Below are positions 33,303-41,642 of a DNA stretch of 64,000 nucleotides, piece by piece. The position numbers and the translations under genes are program-made. The stretch is from NCBI RefSeq assembly GCF_900312745.1, contig NZ_OMPD01000014.1, forward strand, positions 1,302,001 to 1,366,000. The letters run 5' to 3'. The notes under the pieces were generated by a model, which saw only the letters and a program-made list of their open reading frames with translations, had not been told where the DNA came from and ran no database searches. This DNA comes from Aquimarina sp. AU58. GTDB taxonomy: Bacteria; Bacteroidota; Bacteroidia; Flavobacteriales; Flavobacteriaceae. Positions within the stretch are counted from its first letter, which is position 1, and every line of letters starts with the position of its first letter.

Positions 33303-33473
33303 TGTACTTTTGATAGATTCTAAATATATTATACCGGTAAATAGGGTATAAAACATCCCTGTTTTCAGTACCCTAATTTTCATCGTTTACGGTGTTTTGT
33401 ACCTGCTTAAACGGCTATATCTTGCACAGTATTAAGAACAGTTTTATTATAACTTTTAATACTAGATATACAG

Positions 33474-33830
33474 ATGAAAAAGATTAATATACATACATAT
33501 ATTGTTATATTTATTTTACTATATGTTTTAGCAGCAATATGCAGTTTAATTGGGTACGCCAACAATGAAGGAACACTTGTTTTGACTCCTACAACAGAAT
33601 TTTTACTAAAATTACATTCGATAATTAACCTTCCTACAACTACTATAGGATATGCTACATTAGGTAAAGGAATTTATGCTGTAGTAGGGAGATTAATCCT
33701 TAATGTATTGTTGTATTCTCTTGTAGTTGAGCGTTTTGTTTTTTGCCTAATAGCCCTGAAAAGAAGTGTTTTAAAAGCAAAATTTGTAACTAAAAAAAGC
33801 AAACAAGCTATTTTACTTATAGAAAAATAA
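33474..33830 (+). CDS. Small membrane protein of unknown function
   Basis: This 118-residue protein has two or three hydrophobic stretches: residues 8-28 (IVIFILLYVLAAICSLIGYA), about 55-70, and around 75-100 (ILNVLLYSLVV). It ends in a basic tail (KAKFVTKKSKQA). I recognise no family. It lies 171 bases after the M23 gene and 36 bases upstream of a REP-like palindrome. Coding-like codon use and a Met-Lys-Lys start support it. Confidence 0.6.
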   Translation: MKKINIHTYIVIFILLYVLAAICSLIGYANNEGTLVLTPTTEFLLKLHSIINLPTTTIGYATLGKGIYAVVGRLILNVLLYSLVVERFVFCLIALKRSVLKAKFVTKKSKQAILLIEK

Positions 33831-33866
33831 GCCTACCAAAACCGTATCAAAAACCCAATACATCAT

Positions 33867-33899
33867 TGACCTCGCAGGTTTCGAAAACCTGCGAGGTCA
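33867..33899. repeat. REP-like palindrome, copy 3
   Basis: TGACCTCGCAGGTTT and AAACCTGCGAGGTCA form a perfect 15-bp stem with a CGA loop. The core has compensating changes relative to copy 1 (CGC/GCG for CAC/GTG), so pairing is preserved. Confidence 0.8.
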
Positions 33900-33993
33900 C
33901 TTTTGTTTAGAGAAGTTACTACATTGTTAAGATGTATTTCTTTTCGTGCTAATTTTCCTATCTTCCATTCCTAAATCAAAAATATACCATATC

Positions 33994-35787
33994 ATGATCA
34001 AAAAGATGCTTTCTATAGCTTGTTTTGCTATGATTTTTACAGCTTGTAAAAATGAAGCTACTACTACCAAAGAACCTGTAGAAAAGGTAGATGTAAGTGC
34101 CAAATTTAATGAGATGCTAGATAATTATTATGAAGAAGGTTTACAGCTCAATCCGGTACAAGCTACCTTTGCCGGTGATAATAGATTTAATGATCAATTT
34201 CCTAACCCTCTTGCAGAGGAAACAGTAAATAAAACTAAAGCTTATTTTAAAAAATACAAGGAGCAATTGGGGCAATTTGATGATGCTACATTATCAGAAA
34301 GCGAGAAGATGACTAAGGCAATTCTTAATTGGGAATGTGATATGAACTTAGAAAGCTTTAATTTTAAACAAGACTATTTTCCTATTGATCAAATGTGGTC
34401 TATTAACCTTGTTGCGGGGCAATTGGCGAGTGGTGCTAGTGCACAACCTTTTAAGACTGTCCAAGATTATAATAATTGGCTAAAACGTCTGGAAGGATAT
34501 ATAGATTGGATGACATCTGCCGAAGCAAAAATGAAAGAAGGTATGGCTGCAGGATATGTGTTACCAAAATCGTTGATCGTAAAAGTGCTTCCGCAATTAG
34601 AAGCATTAACAGTTGAAGACTTAGATCAACATCTTTTCTATACTCCTGCTAAGAATTTTCCAGAGGATTTTTCTGATGAAGATAAAAAACAATTAACAGA
34701 AGCCTATAGCAAAATGGTTTCCGAAAAAATTATTCCTACCTATAAAAGTCTTCATAAATTTATGAGTACAGATTATATGGAAGCAGGTAGAGCCAGTTCT
34801 GGAATCGAAGGTATTCCTGGTGGAAAAGAATTTTATCAATATCAAATCAAGTTGTACACAACAACAACTATGACAGCCGATGAGATTCATAAGCTGGGAC
34901 TTTCTGAAGTTGCCAGAATCTCTTCTGAAATGGAAAAAATAAAAGAACAAGTAGGATTTAAAGGAGATCTAAAATCATTCTTTGATCATGTGCGTAGCAA
35001 AAAAGAATTGATGCCATTTACAGAACCACAACAAGTGATCGACAATTTTAATGCAATCCATGATCGCATGAAACCACAGATTGAAAAACTGTTTGATGTA
35101 AAACCAAAAACACCATTTGAAGTACGTAGAACAGAAGCTTTTCGTGAGAACTCTGCTAGTGCAGAATATAATCCAGGATCATTAGATGGTACTCGCCCTG
35201 GGATTTTTTATACTCCAATTCCAGAAGTAACCAAGTATAATACCTATAGTGATGAGTCGTTGTTTTTACACGAAGCCATACCAGGGCATCATTATCAGAT
35301 TTCGTTAACTCAAGAAAGTGGAGAATTGCCAAAGTTTAGAAAAACATTATGGTACAGTGGTTATGGAGAAGGTTGGGCATTATATAGTGAATCTTTGGGT
35401 AAGGAACTAGGCTTATACACAGATCCATATCAGTATTTCGGAATGTTGGGAGCAGAGATGCATCGTGCTATTCGCCTTGTTGTAGATACAGGATTACATT
35501 CTAAGGGATGGACACGTGAGCAGGCAATTCAATATTCATTAGATAACGAAGCAGAATCAGAAGCAGGAATTACTTCAGAAATCGAACGGTATATGGCTAA
35601 TCCAGGTCAGGCATTATCATATAAAATCGGACAATTAAAAATAAGAGAGCTTCGTGCCAAAGCCGAGGCAGAACTGGGAGATAAGTTTGATATTCGCCAG
35701 TTTCATAATCAAGTGTTAGAAACTGGATGTGTACCATTGGCATTGCTAGAAAATAAAATCAATACATGGATTGCCAGTAATAAATAA
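33994..35787 (+). CDS. DUF885-family metallopeptidase-like lipoprotein
   Basis: This protein has about 597 residues from the Met at 33994, which opens a lipoprotein signal ending in FTAC; the frame's earlier Met lacks this. DUF885 proteins are gluzincin-like: HEAIPGHHYQ (H426-H433) supplies the metal site and GYGEGWALYSESL the downstream acidic ligand. It is presumably an envelope carboxypeptidase or aminopeptidase, but the substrate is unknown. It is followed by an exceptionally long hairpin terminator. Confidence 0.92.
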   Translation: MIKKMLSIACFAMIFTACKNEATTTKEPVEKVDVSAKFNEMLDNYYEEGLQLNPVQATFAGDNRFNDQFPNPLAEETVNKTKAYFKKYKEQLGQFDDATLSESEKMTKAILNWECDMNLESFNFKQDYFPIDQMWSINLVAGQLASGASAQPFKTVQDYNNWLKRLEGYIDWMTSAEAKMKEGMAAGYVLPKSLIVKVLPQLEALTVEDLDQHLFYTPAKNFPEDFSDEDKKQLTEAYSKMVSEKIIPTYKSLHKFMSTDYMEAGRASSGIEGIPGGKEFYQYQIKLYTTTTMTADEIHKLGLSEVARISSEMEKIKEQVGFKGDLKSFFDHVRSKKELMPFTEPQQVIDNFNAIHDRMKPQIEKLFDVKPKTPFEVRRTEAFRENSASAEYNPGSLDGTRPGIFYTPIPEVTKYNTYSDESLFLHEAIPGHHYQISLTQESGELPKFRKTLWYSGYGEGWALYSESLGKELGLYTDPYQYFGMLGAEMHRAIRLVVDTGLHSKGWTREQAIQYSLDNEAESEAGITSEIERYMANPGQALSYKIGQLKIRELRAKAEAELGDKFDIRQFHNQVLETGCVPLALLENKINTWIASNK

Positions 35788-35814
35788 CAAGTCGGTAAAA
35801 CGATATTCTAATCC

Positions 35815-35859
35815 ATAAAATAAAGACGCACATAAAGTTTATGTGCGTCTTTATTTTAT
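35815..35859. terminator. Very long perfect-palindrome bidirectional terminator
   Basis: ATAAAATAAAGACGCACATAAA and its exact reverse complement are separated by one base, 22-bp arms. T-rich ends on both strands serve the convergent DUF885 and 35885-36985 genes. Confidence 0.88.
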
Positions 35860-35884
35860 GTAAGGACCTTACAACTACTCTAAC

Positions 35885-36985
35885 TTACTTTATTAAACTT
35901 GTTTTACTTTCAAAGCCCTGATCCTTGACTTGATTTATTTTGATGTCAATAAAATCGTACTTATATAAATCAGTACCTTGAATAAATGTTGATTGTTTAA
36001 AAACAGAGATTTCATTTATTTTCCCCCAATCTTTAAAAATAACAGTCACCAAATCTCCTTTTTCATTCGTATTGATATCAAAACCTAACGGAAGAAAGGA
36101 ATTGAAAGCGTAATAAAAGTTAACAGGTCTATTAGCGTTATCCTTAAATTGAATATGAAATGCAGTTTGATTCTGAAATTTGGTAAACCCTTTTAAGACA
36201 GGATTGGTATATCGAGTTTCGGGTTTAAGGCTTAACCAATGTAATTCATGACCTTGTACAAATATTTGCATTTCAGTATTTAAAGACTCTGTAAGTGATT
36301 GTGTATTTACGTCATAATACCATGAGGTGTTTTTTCCATGTTTTATAATACTATGGTCCTTGTTATTAACTTGTTCCATTCTCCCATCGGTTTCTCTAGA
36401 TAGTATAAGAGTTTTAAAAGAATTCTTGGGGCCTTTACAATCTGCTAGAGCATAGATAGAAGCTATATCAGAGTCGCCAGAAATACCCAAATTGGTTCTT
36501 ACTTGACTCAAAACTATTTCTGCAGTAGTATGCGCATCGGCCTCGGTATTGGCAGTGCTAATGATTTTCCATTCGTTATTGATTTTTTTTAGAACACTTT
36601 GCCAGGAAACTACCCAATATACAGGCTCATCTCCTAAAACCCCTTTTACCGTTACCGATCCAATATAACTGGCCATAGTACCATCATCAGATATTTCAAT
36701 AATAGGATCATCACGTTTAACCAGTTGGTGAAATTCCATAGTATCCAAATATGATTGAGTACCCGAAATCCTATCCGATTTTTTTATTCGTTGTACACTA
36801 CCTTTTCTAACATCATACCATTCTTCTGCATTAGGTTGATAAAACTGGTTAGCATCTTTGTTAAAATGAGCTTGTTCTACCAGATCCATTAATGACTGGA
36901 TTTTTTGCTTTTCAGCTTCAATGTCAACTGATTTTTGACATGATAAAAAAGAAAGCACTAATAATACAGCAGTTATTTTATTCAT
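35885..36985 (-). CDS. Lipoprotein with NTF2-like domain and unknown C-terminal domain
   Basis: This 366-residue protein has a lipoprotein signal ending in LSFLSC (about residue 16). Residues 20-150 look like an NTF2/SnoaL-type domain (KIQSLMDLVEQAHFNKDANQFY at the start, YWVVSWQSVLKKINNEWKIIS at the end). The C-terminal part is beta-rich (YYAFNSFLPLGFDI) and may bind a lipid or small ligand, resembling flavobacterial DUF6503-type proteins. The name is uncertain. Monocistronic. Confidence 0.7.
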   Translation of the reverse strand: MNKITAVLLVLSFLSCQKSVDIEAEKQKIQSLMDLVEQAHFNKDANQFYQPNAEEWYDVRKGSVQRIKKSDRISGTQSYLDTMEFHQLVKRDDPIIEISDDGTMASYIGSVTVKGVLGDEPVYWVVSWQSVLKKINNEWKIISTANTEADAHTTAEIVLSQVRTNLGISGDSDIASIYALADCKGPKNSFKTLILSRETDGRMEQVNNKDHSIIKHGKNTSWYYDVNTQSLTESLNTEMQIFVQGHELHWLSLKPETRYTNPVLKGFTKFQNQTAFHIQFKDNANRPVNFYYAFNSFLPLGFDINTNEKGDLVTVIFKDWGKINEISVFKQSTFIQGTDLYKYDFIDIKINQVKDQGFESKTSLIK

Positions 36986-37158
36986 AATATTGTGATTAAA
37001 GTATCCCGAAAATAGTTCTCTTACATTCTTAAAAGTAACAATTCCTTGTATAGGTAATTAATAAAGGTTTGTTAAGGAAAATTTTATAAATTCGATAAAT
37101 AAGAGGAAATTTTACAATATTAGAAGTAATTTACAGAATAAAATATAGTGTCAAAGTA

Positions 37159-38358
37159 TCAAAAACCCTTAAACGCTTCAGCATTTTGTACCAGAACAAG
37201 AACATCATATCTAAAGATGGTTTTCTTAAAGGCATCAGAAAAATTAGCATAAGCAAGAGGTCTTAAGGAAGCTAAATCCAGAACATAATATTTTTTGGTT
37301 ATAGTTGGTATAACCTTTTGAATTTCTTCTGGAAAATCTTTGATATTATCAAATGGCACTACAGGAATAGGTGAAAATGGATTTCCCATAGCAGCTTTTC
37401 CAGTTATACCCATCACCATATAATGCAACGAATGCATTTTGTTGGTAATAGCCAATTCACTAGCCATATTAGAAATATCATAAACATTAGTTCGATTTAA
37501 CCCTTTTGCCGCATGATTGGCTCCTAGTTTAAAGATTACTTTTGGAGTAGTATTATCGACTTTTGCTGTGTTGTAATAGTTTAAAAAATTGCGTTTCATT
37601 AATTGACTTCGCGTATTATTATTTTTATAATACTCTTTGGTGATCATATTATAGGCATATATTTCCTTAGTTTTCCAGAGTTGTTTTAAAATTTCGATTT
37701 CTTTGGCATCAGTAGCTAGTTCTAGTAACGATTTGTGTAAAGCTTCATCATATTTAAAAATGTAAGTCGCTCCGTACTTTTTATTAGCTATAGCATATCG
37801 GTAACTTTCATCGGCTTCCTTTTTTAATTCCTTTAGTTTTTCTTTTAAAGGTGTATTATCTGTAGTAGAAATAATATAATCAAAATTAAGGCGAAACTGA
37901 ACCATAAAAGTCTGATCAACTCCCCAGAGCGTTCCTTTCTTTTTAATTACATTGGTAAACAGATCATAATCATCCTCATTATTATAAAAAGGAATAGCGA
38001 AAGGAAACTCCTGATGTAATTTTTTTGCATTACCTATAGGGTCATTAGAAGAGGCTATGGTAGTTATTTTTTCTGCAGCTATAGCATCTGTCTCTATACA
38101 GAGTGTATGATAACCAAAAGGTTGAGCTATATCGTATATTGTGTTTGTAAAAAGCCCTGCTTCTTTAATGCCATGCTGCTCTCCTACAAATACAAATTGA
38201 CTGTTTTGTAATCGCTGTTTTGTGAAGGATAAAAATGTATCATTTTTGAGATTCTCTATCTGAAAACTGTACTTTGATAAATCAATTTTATCCTGTGAGT
38301 ATATGAATGCAGTAGATAAAAAGGTAATACTTAGAATTAAAGAAAATATAGTTTTCAT
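37159..38358 (-). CDS. Exported erythromycin-esterase/ChaN-superfamily protein
   Basis: This 399-residue protein has a signal peptide ending IYSQ. The catalytic landmarks of the Ere-type superfamily are visible: FVFVGEQHGIKEAGLF at about 54-69, with the Glu and His, and VIFKLGANHAAKG with a later His. The true substrate is unknown, and the similarity is to the fold only, so this should not be read as a macrolide-resistance gene. Monocistronic; no resistance genes nearby. Confidence 0.65.
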   Translation of the reverse strand: MKTIFSLILSITFLSTAFIYSQDKIDLSKYSFQIENLKNDTFLSFTKQRLQNSQFVFVGEQHGIKEAGLFTNTIYDIAQPFGYHTLCIETDAIAAEKITTIASSNDPIGNAKKLHQEFPFAIPFYNNEDDYDLFTNVIKKKGTLWGVDQTFMVQFRLNFDYIISTTDNTPLKEKLKELKKEADESYRYAIANKKYGATYIFKYDEALHKSLLELATDAKEIEILKQLWKTKEIYAYNMITKEYYKNNNTRSQLMKRNFLNYYNTAKVDNTTPKVIFKLGANHAAKGLNRTNVYDISNMASELAITNKMHSLHYMVMGITGKAAMGNPFSPIPVVPFDNIKDFPEEIQKVIPTITKKYYVLDLASLRPLAYANFSDAFKKTIFRYDVLVLVQNAEAFKGF

Positions 38359-38590
38359 TGCATATTATTTTGAGATTGATACCTCAAAAATACTTCGTTT
38401 GTATTGTATTTTTTTGAAGAATATCATGAACCCTAATATTATACTCTCGAACTTATTTTTTTAAAGGATAAACTATGCAATATAGGATATGAACATGACG
38501 ATACGATTATGAAAAGGTAGAGTAAATCTGCTTTCGTAAAATAGATTTTGCCTTCAATTGCCTATTTTTATTAGTGTAAAAAGATTCGAT

Positions 38591-39634
38591 ATGAATATAG
38601 AAACACCTAAAATATCACTGGGATGGCGACTTGTTATCGTTTTTATTGTGGGGATGGTTATGTTTAGCATTATAGCAATTGCATCAAAATTTAGAGAAGC
38701 TCCTAAAGTAAATCTACTTTTTTTATTGTTATGGATGTCTATTATTTACTTAAGTTTTGAAGTAATTCATCGGCTTCAGAAAAAGTTGGTGGAAAAGAAC
38801 CTAAATTCTATTTGGATCTTTTTTGGGAGTAGTATTGGAGGAACAGCTATCTATACGATCTTTTTTTATTTTTATAAATGGTTAGACTATTTAATCCTGG
38901 GTAGTGAACCTCCTATGATACAACATGTGATATTTTCTGCTTTGACCGGGCTGGCAATTTGTATGATCTTCGGCCTTATTTTGCTAACATTTAACTGGAA
39001 AAATCAGTACTACATTTCTCATATACAAAATGAACAATTTAAAAAAGAAATTATAAAGGCAAATTTATCAATTCTTAAAAACCAACTTGACCCACATTTC
39101 ATGTTCAATAACTTTAATACGTTATATTACTTAATTGATGAGGATGGTGAACTGGCACAAAGATTTCTGAAAAATATAGCTTCGGTATATAGGTATATTC
39201 TCCAAAATAATGAAAAGGCAATCATACCTATATCGCGTGAATACGAGATGGCACGACAATATCTTTTACTTATCGAACAACGCTATAAGACTGCTCTAAA
39301 AGTACATGATGTAGTAGATTCAGCATTTTTTGAATATAAAAGCGTTCCTCCATTAGTGTTACAACAACTTATTGAAAATGCCGTAAAACATAATAGAATA
39401 GATGAACGATCACCGTTACACATTCACTTTGAAGTAACAGCAAACTACTTTACAGTAAAAAATAATAATAATCCTAAACGTACAGCTGGTACTACCGGCA
39501 CTGGATTAGAAAATATCACAAAACGATATGATTTCCTAACCGAGAATAAGGTGATTATTTCGAATACCAAAGATGAGTTTAGAGTGTCTATACCTTTACT
39601 ACCAACAACCAATGAAACAAACAGCGATGTTTAA
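38591..39634 (+). CDS. LytS-type sensor histidine kinase, system 1
   Basis: This protein has about 347 residues from the Met at 38591. Four hydrophobic segments span roughly residues 10-135, then a helical linker and the His_kinase domain (PF06580) with the phosphoacceptor in QLDPHFMFNNFNTLYYLI. The ATP-binding HATPase part follows: PPLVLQQLIENAVKHN (N box) and GTGLENITKRYD (G box). The gene is followed 42 bases later by its LytTR response regulator. No extracytoplasmic sensing domain is seen, so the helices may sense membrane state. Confidence 0.9.
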   Translation: MNIETPKISLGWRLVIVFIVGMVMFSIIAIASKFREAPKVNLLFLLLWMSIIYLSFEVIHRLQKKLVEKNLNSIWIFFGSSIGGTAIYTIFFYFYKWLDYLILGSEPPMIQHVIFSALTGLAICMIFGLILLTFNWKNQYYISHIQNEQFKKEIIKANLSILKNQLDPHFMFNNFNTLYYLIDEDGELAQRFLKNIASVYRYILQNNEKAIIPISREYEMARQYLLLIEQRYKTALKVHDVVDSAFFEYKSVPPLVLQQLIENAVKHNRIDERSPLHIHFEVTANYFTVKNNNNPKRTAGTTGTGLENITKRYDFLTENKVIISNTKDEFRVSIPLLPTTNETNSDV

Positions 39635-39676
39635 ATTTTTTCATTTAGTATCAATAGATTATAAAAAAATAAACGT

Positions 39677-40450
39677 GTGAAAATTAAAACTATCATATTA
39701 GAAGATGAAGCAACTGCCAGAGATCATCTCATAAAGCTAATTGCTAGGATCAGTACAGATATTTCTGTTATTGCTTCAATTTCTACAGTAACAGAAAGTA
39801 TAGATTGGTTTCGGTCCAATGAACATCCGGATCTACTTTTTATGGATATTCACTTATCCGACGGGATCTCTTTCGATATATTGAAAGAAGTTACCATCGA
39901 TGCTCCTATTATTTTTATTACCGCTTATGATGAATATGCCATCCGAGCCTTTAAAACAACAGGAATCGATTATTTGCTAAAACCTATCAATAAAGAAGAT
40001 TTACAAAATGCATTACAAAAATTCTTTAAAAGCCGAGTCAAAGAAGCAGATGAATGGATGATTAGAAATATAGATTTACTTCAACGTATACAAAAAGAAG
40101 AAAAACCTGAGTATAAGGAACGTTTTTTACTAAAATCGGGAAATAATATGACTCCGGTTAAGATAAGTGATATAGCATATTTCTATCGAGACGAACTAGT
40201 TTTTGCAAAACTTCTAGACGGAAAATTATTTCCTTTGGATGATTCTTTAAATCAATTACAAGCGATGATTAATCCTAAAGAATTTATTCGATTAAATAGA
40301 CAACTTTTAGTAAACATAAATGCCATAAAGAAATTAACCCCTTCAAAACCCGGTCAATTATCGGTACTGTTAACTCCAGAATATCATGATGAGATTTATT
40401 TGAGTCCAGAACGGTCGAGGTGGTTAAAACTTATCCTTGATGGAAAATAG
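39677..40450 (+). CDS. LytTR-family response regulator, system 1
   Basis: This 257-residue regulator starts at a GTG. The receiver domain (1-120) shows the acidic pair in ILEDEAT, the phosphoacceptor Asp in LLFMDIHLSD, and FITAYDEYAIRAF with LLKPI. The LytTR DNA-binding domain (about 150-255) shows FLLKSGNNM, IAYFYRDE and RLNRQLLVNINAI. It is cognate to the histidine kinase just upstream. Targets are unknown; the membrane-anchored AraC gene 64 bases downstream may be part of the operon. Confidence 0.92.
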   Translation: MKIKTIILEDEATARDHLIKLIARISTDISVIASISTVTESIDWFRSNEHPDLLFMDIHLSDGISFDILKEVTIDAPIIFITAYDEYAIRAFKTTGIDYLLKPINKEDLQNALQKFFKSRVKEADEWMIRNIDLLQRIQKEEKPEYKERFLLKSGNNMTPVKISDIAYFYRDELVFAKLLDGKLFPLDDSLNQLQAMINPKEFIRLNRQLLVNINAIKKLTPSKPGQLSVLLTPEYHDEIYLSPERSRWLKLILDGK

Positions 40451-40514
40451 GAGATAAACATGATAAAACTTTTCTTTTTATGAGGATAAAAAAAGAAAAA
40501 GCTATTTTTATATA

Positions 40515-41630
40515 ATGTATCATTGGAATGAGATTTTTATTGGTATCCAGCTATGTATTACAATTCAATTAGTAGTAGTAGGCTCTTTAAATGTATTTAC
40601 AAAAAATACAAAAAATGTTTTCCTGGGTATATACTGCCTTCTTGTGGCTAATGCCCATATAGCCCTTATTTTTAGTGATTTCTTCAAAAAAGAACCTTAT
40701 ATGTATGCTTTTTTTGGAGGATGGAAAGGATATTTTTATGGGCCCGTTTTATACCTTTATTTAAAATCGTTAAGTAAAAAATGGAACCATAAAAAAGAAT
40801 GGATTCATTTAATACTTCCATTTGCTTTATTTGGATTGTCTCTTTATCGTTATTTTTTTATAAGCCAGGAAGATTCAATGATTGTAAGGTTAAAAGCGGT
40901 GGGATATTTTTTCTATTGGAGCTTGTTAATTTCTTATTTCATTTTAGGGATAAAAGAATTTAAACAGCATATAAGAATAAACTTAAAAGAAAAATCAAAA
41001 GTTAGATTTCAAAGTTTTTATACCATAGTAAATACTCATTTACTGTTTACCATTATACCAGGATTCATATTATTTCTTAGTATATATACCGATGTTAGCA
41101 TCATTGAGAACTTAACAGAAGCCGTTGTATTACCTTATTATGAATATTGGGCTGTTCCTATATATATGCTTCTTTTTATATTCTTACTCTTTTATGGGAT
41201 TACAGAATTACAATGGGTGAAAAAATATTTCCTGATGGCTTCTATACATCAACCTGTGAATGACTTTCAAAAAAACGCAGATGTTTTTATGCATATTAAA
41301 GAATTTTTCTCTGCCAACGAGGTGTTTAAAAACCCAAACCTTACTATAGACGAATTATCTCTTTCTTCGGGGATTACCAAATCTGCAATTCGATCTGTTT
41401 TGATCGAAAAAGGATATCCCAGTTTTACTGATTTTGTGAATGAATATAGAATTAGAGAATTTAAAAATAATCTGAAAGAAGAAAAGTATAATAATTATGA
41501 CCTGGCCAGTATTGCTTTACTATCAGGGTTTAATTCTAAAGCAACATTTTACAGAGTTTTTAAGAAACACACTGGTATGACTCCTAATGAATATAAGGCA
41601 GATGTAATACGTAATAAATTATTAGAATAG
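40515..41630 (+). CDS. Membrane-anchored AraC-family transcriptional regulator
   Basis: This 371-residue protein has an N-terminal half (1-235) with about seven hydrophobic helices. A C-terminal AraC domain carries two helix-turn-helix units (LTIDELSLSSGITKSAIRSVL and DLASIALLSGFNSKATFYRVFKKHTG) ending in MTPNEYK. Membrane-spanning AraC proteins of this 7TM layout are frequent in Bacteroidota; ligands are unknown. It is 64 bases downstream of the LytTR regulator and may be read from the same promoter. Confidence 0.92.
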   Translation: MYHWNEIFIGIQLCITIQLVVVGSLNVFTKNTKNVFLGIYCLLVANAHIALIFSDFFKKEPYMYAFFGGWKGYFYGPVLYLYLKSLSKKWNHKKEWIHLILPFALFGLSLYRYFFISQEDSMIVRLKAVGYFFYWSLLISYFILGIKEFKQHIRINLKEKSKVRFQSFYTIVNTHLLFTIIPGFILFLSIYTDVSIIENLTEAVVLPYYEYWAVPIYMLLFIFLLFYGITELQWVKKYFLMASIHQPVNDFQKNADVFMHIKEFFSANEVFKNPNLTIDELSLSSGITKSAIRSVLIEKGYPSFTDFVNEYRIREFKNNLKEEKYNNYDLASIALLSGFNSKATFYRVFKKHTGMTPNEYKADVIRNKLLE

Positions 41631-41642
41631 ATTAAAGAGGGG

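Noticed and set aside
37159..38358. Reading the Ere-like gene as an antibiotic-resistance gene
   Set aside because: Only superfamily-level motifs are present; there are no resistance neighbours or mobile elements.
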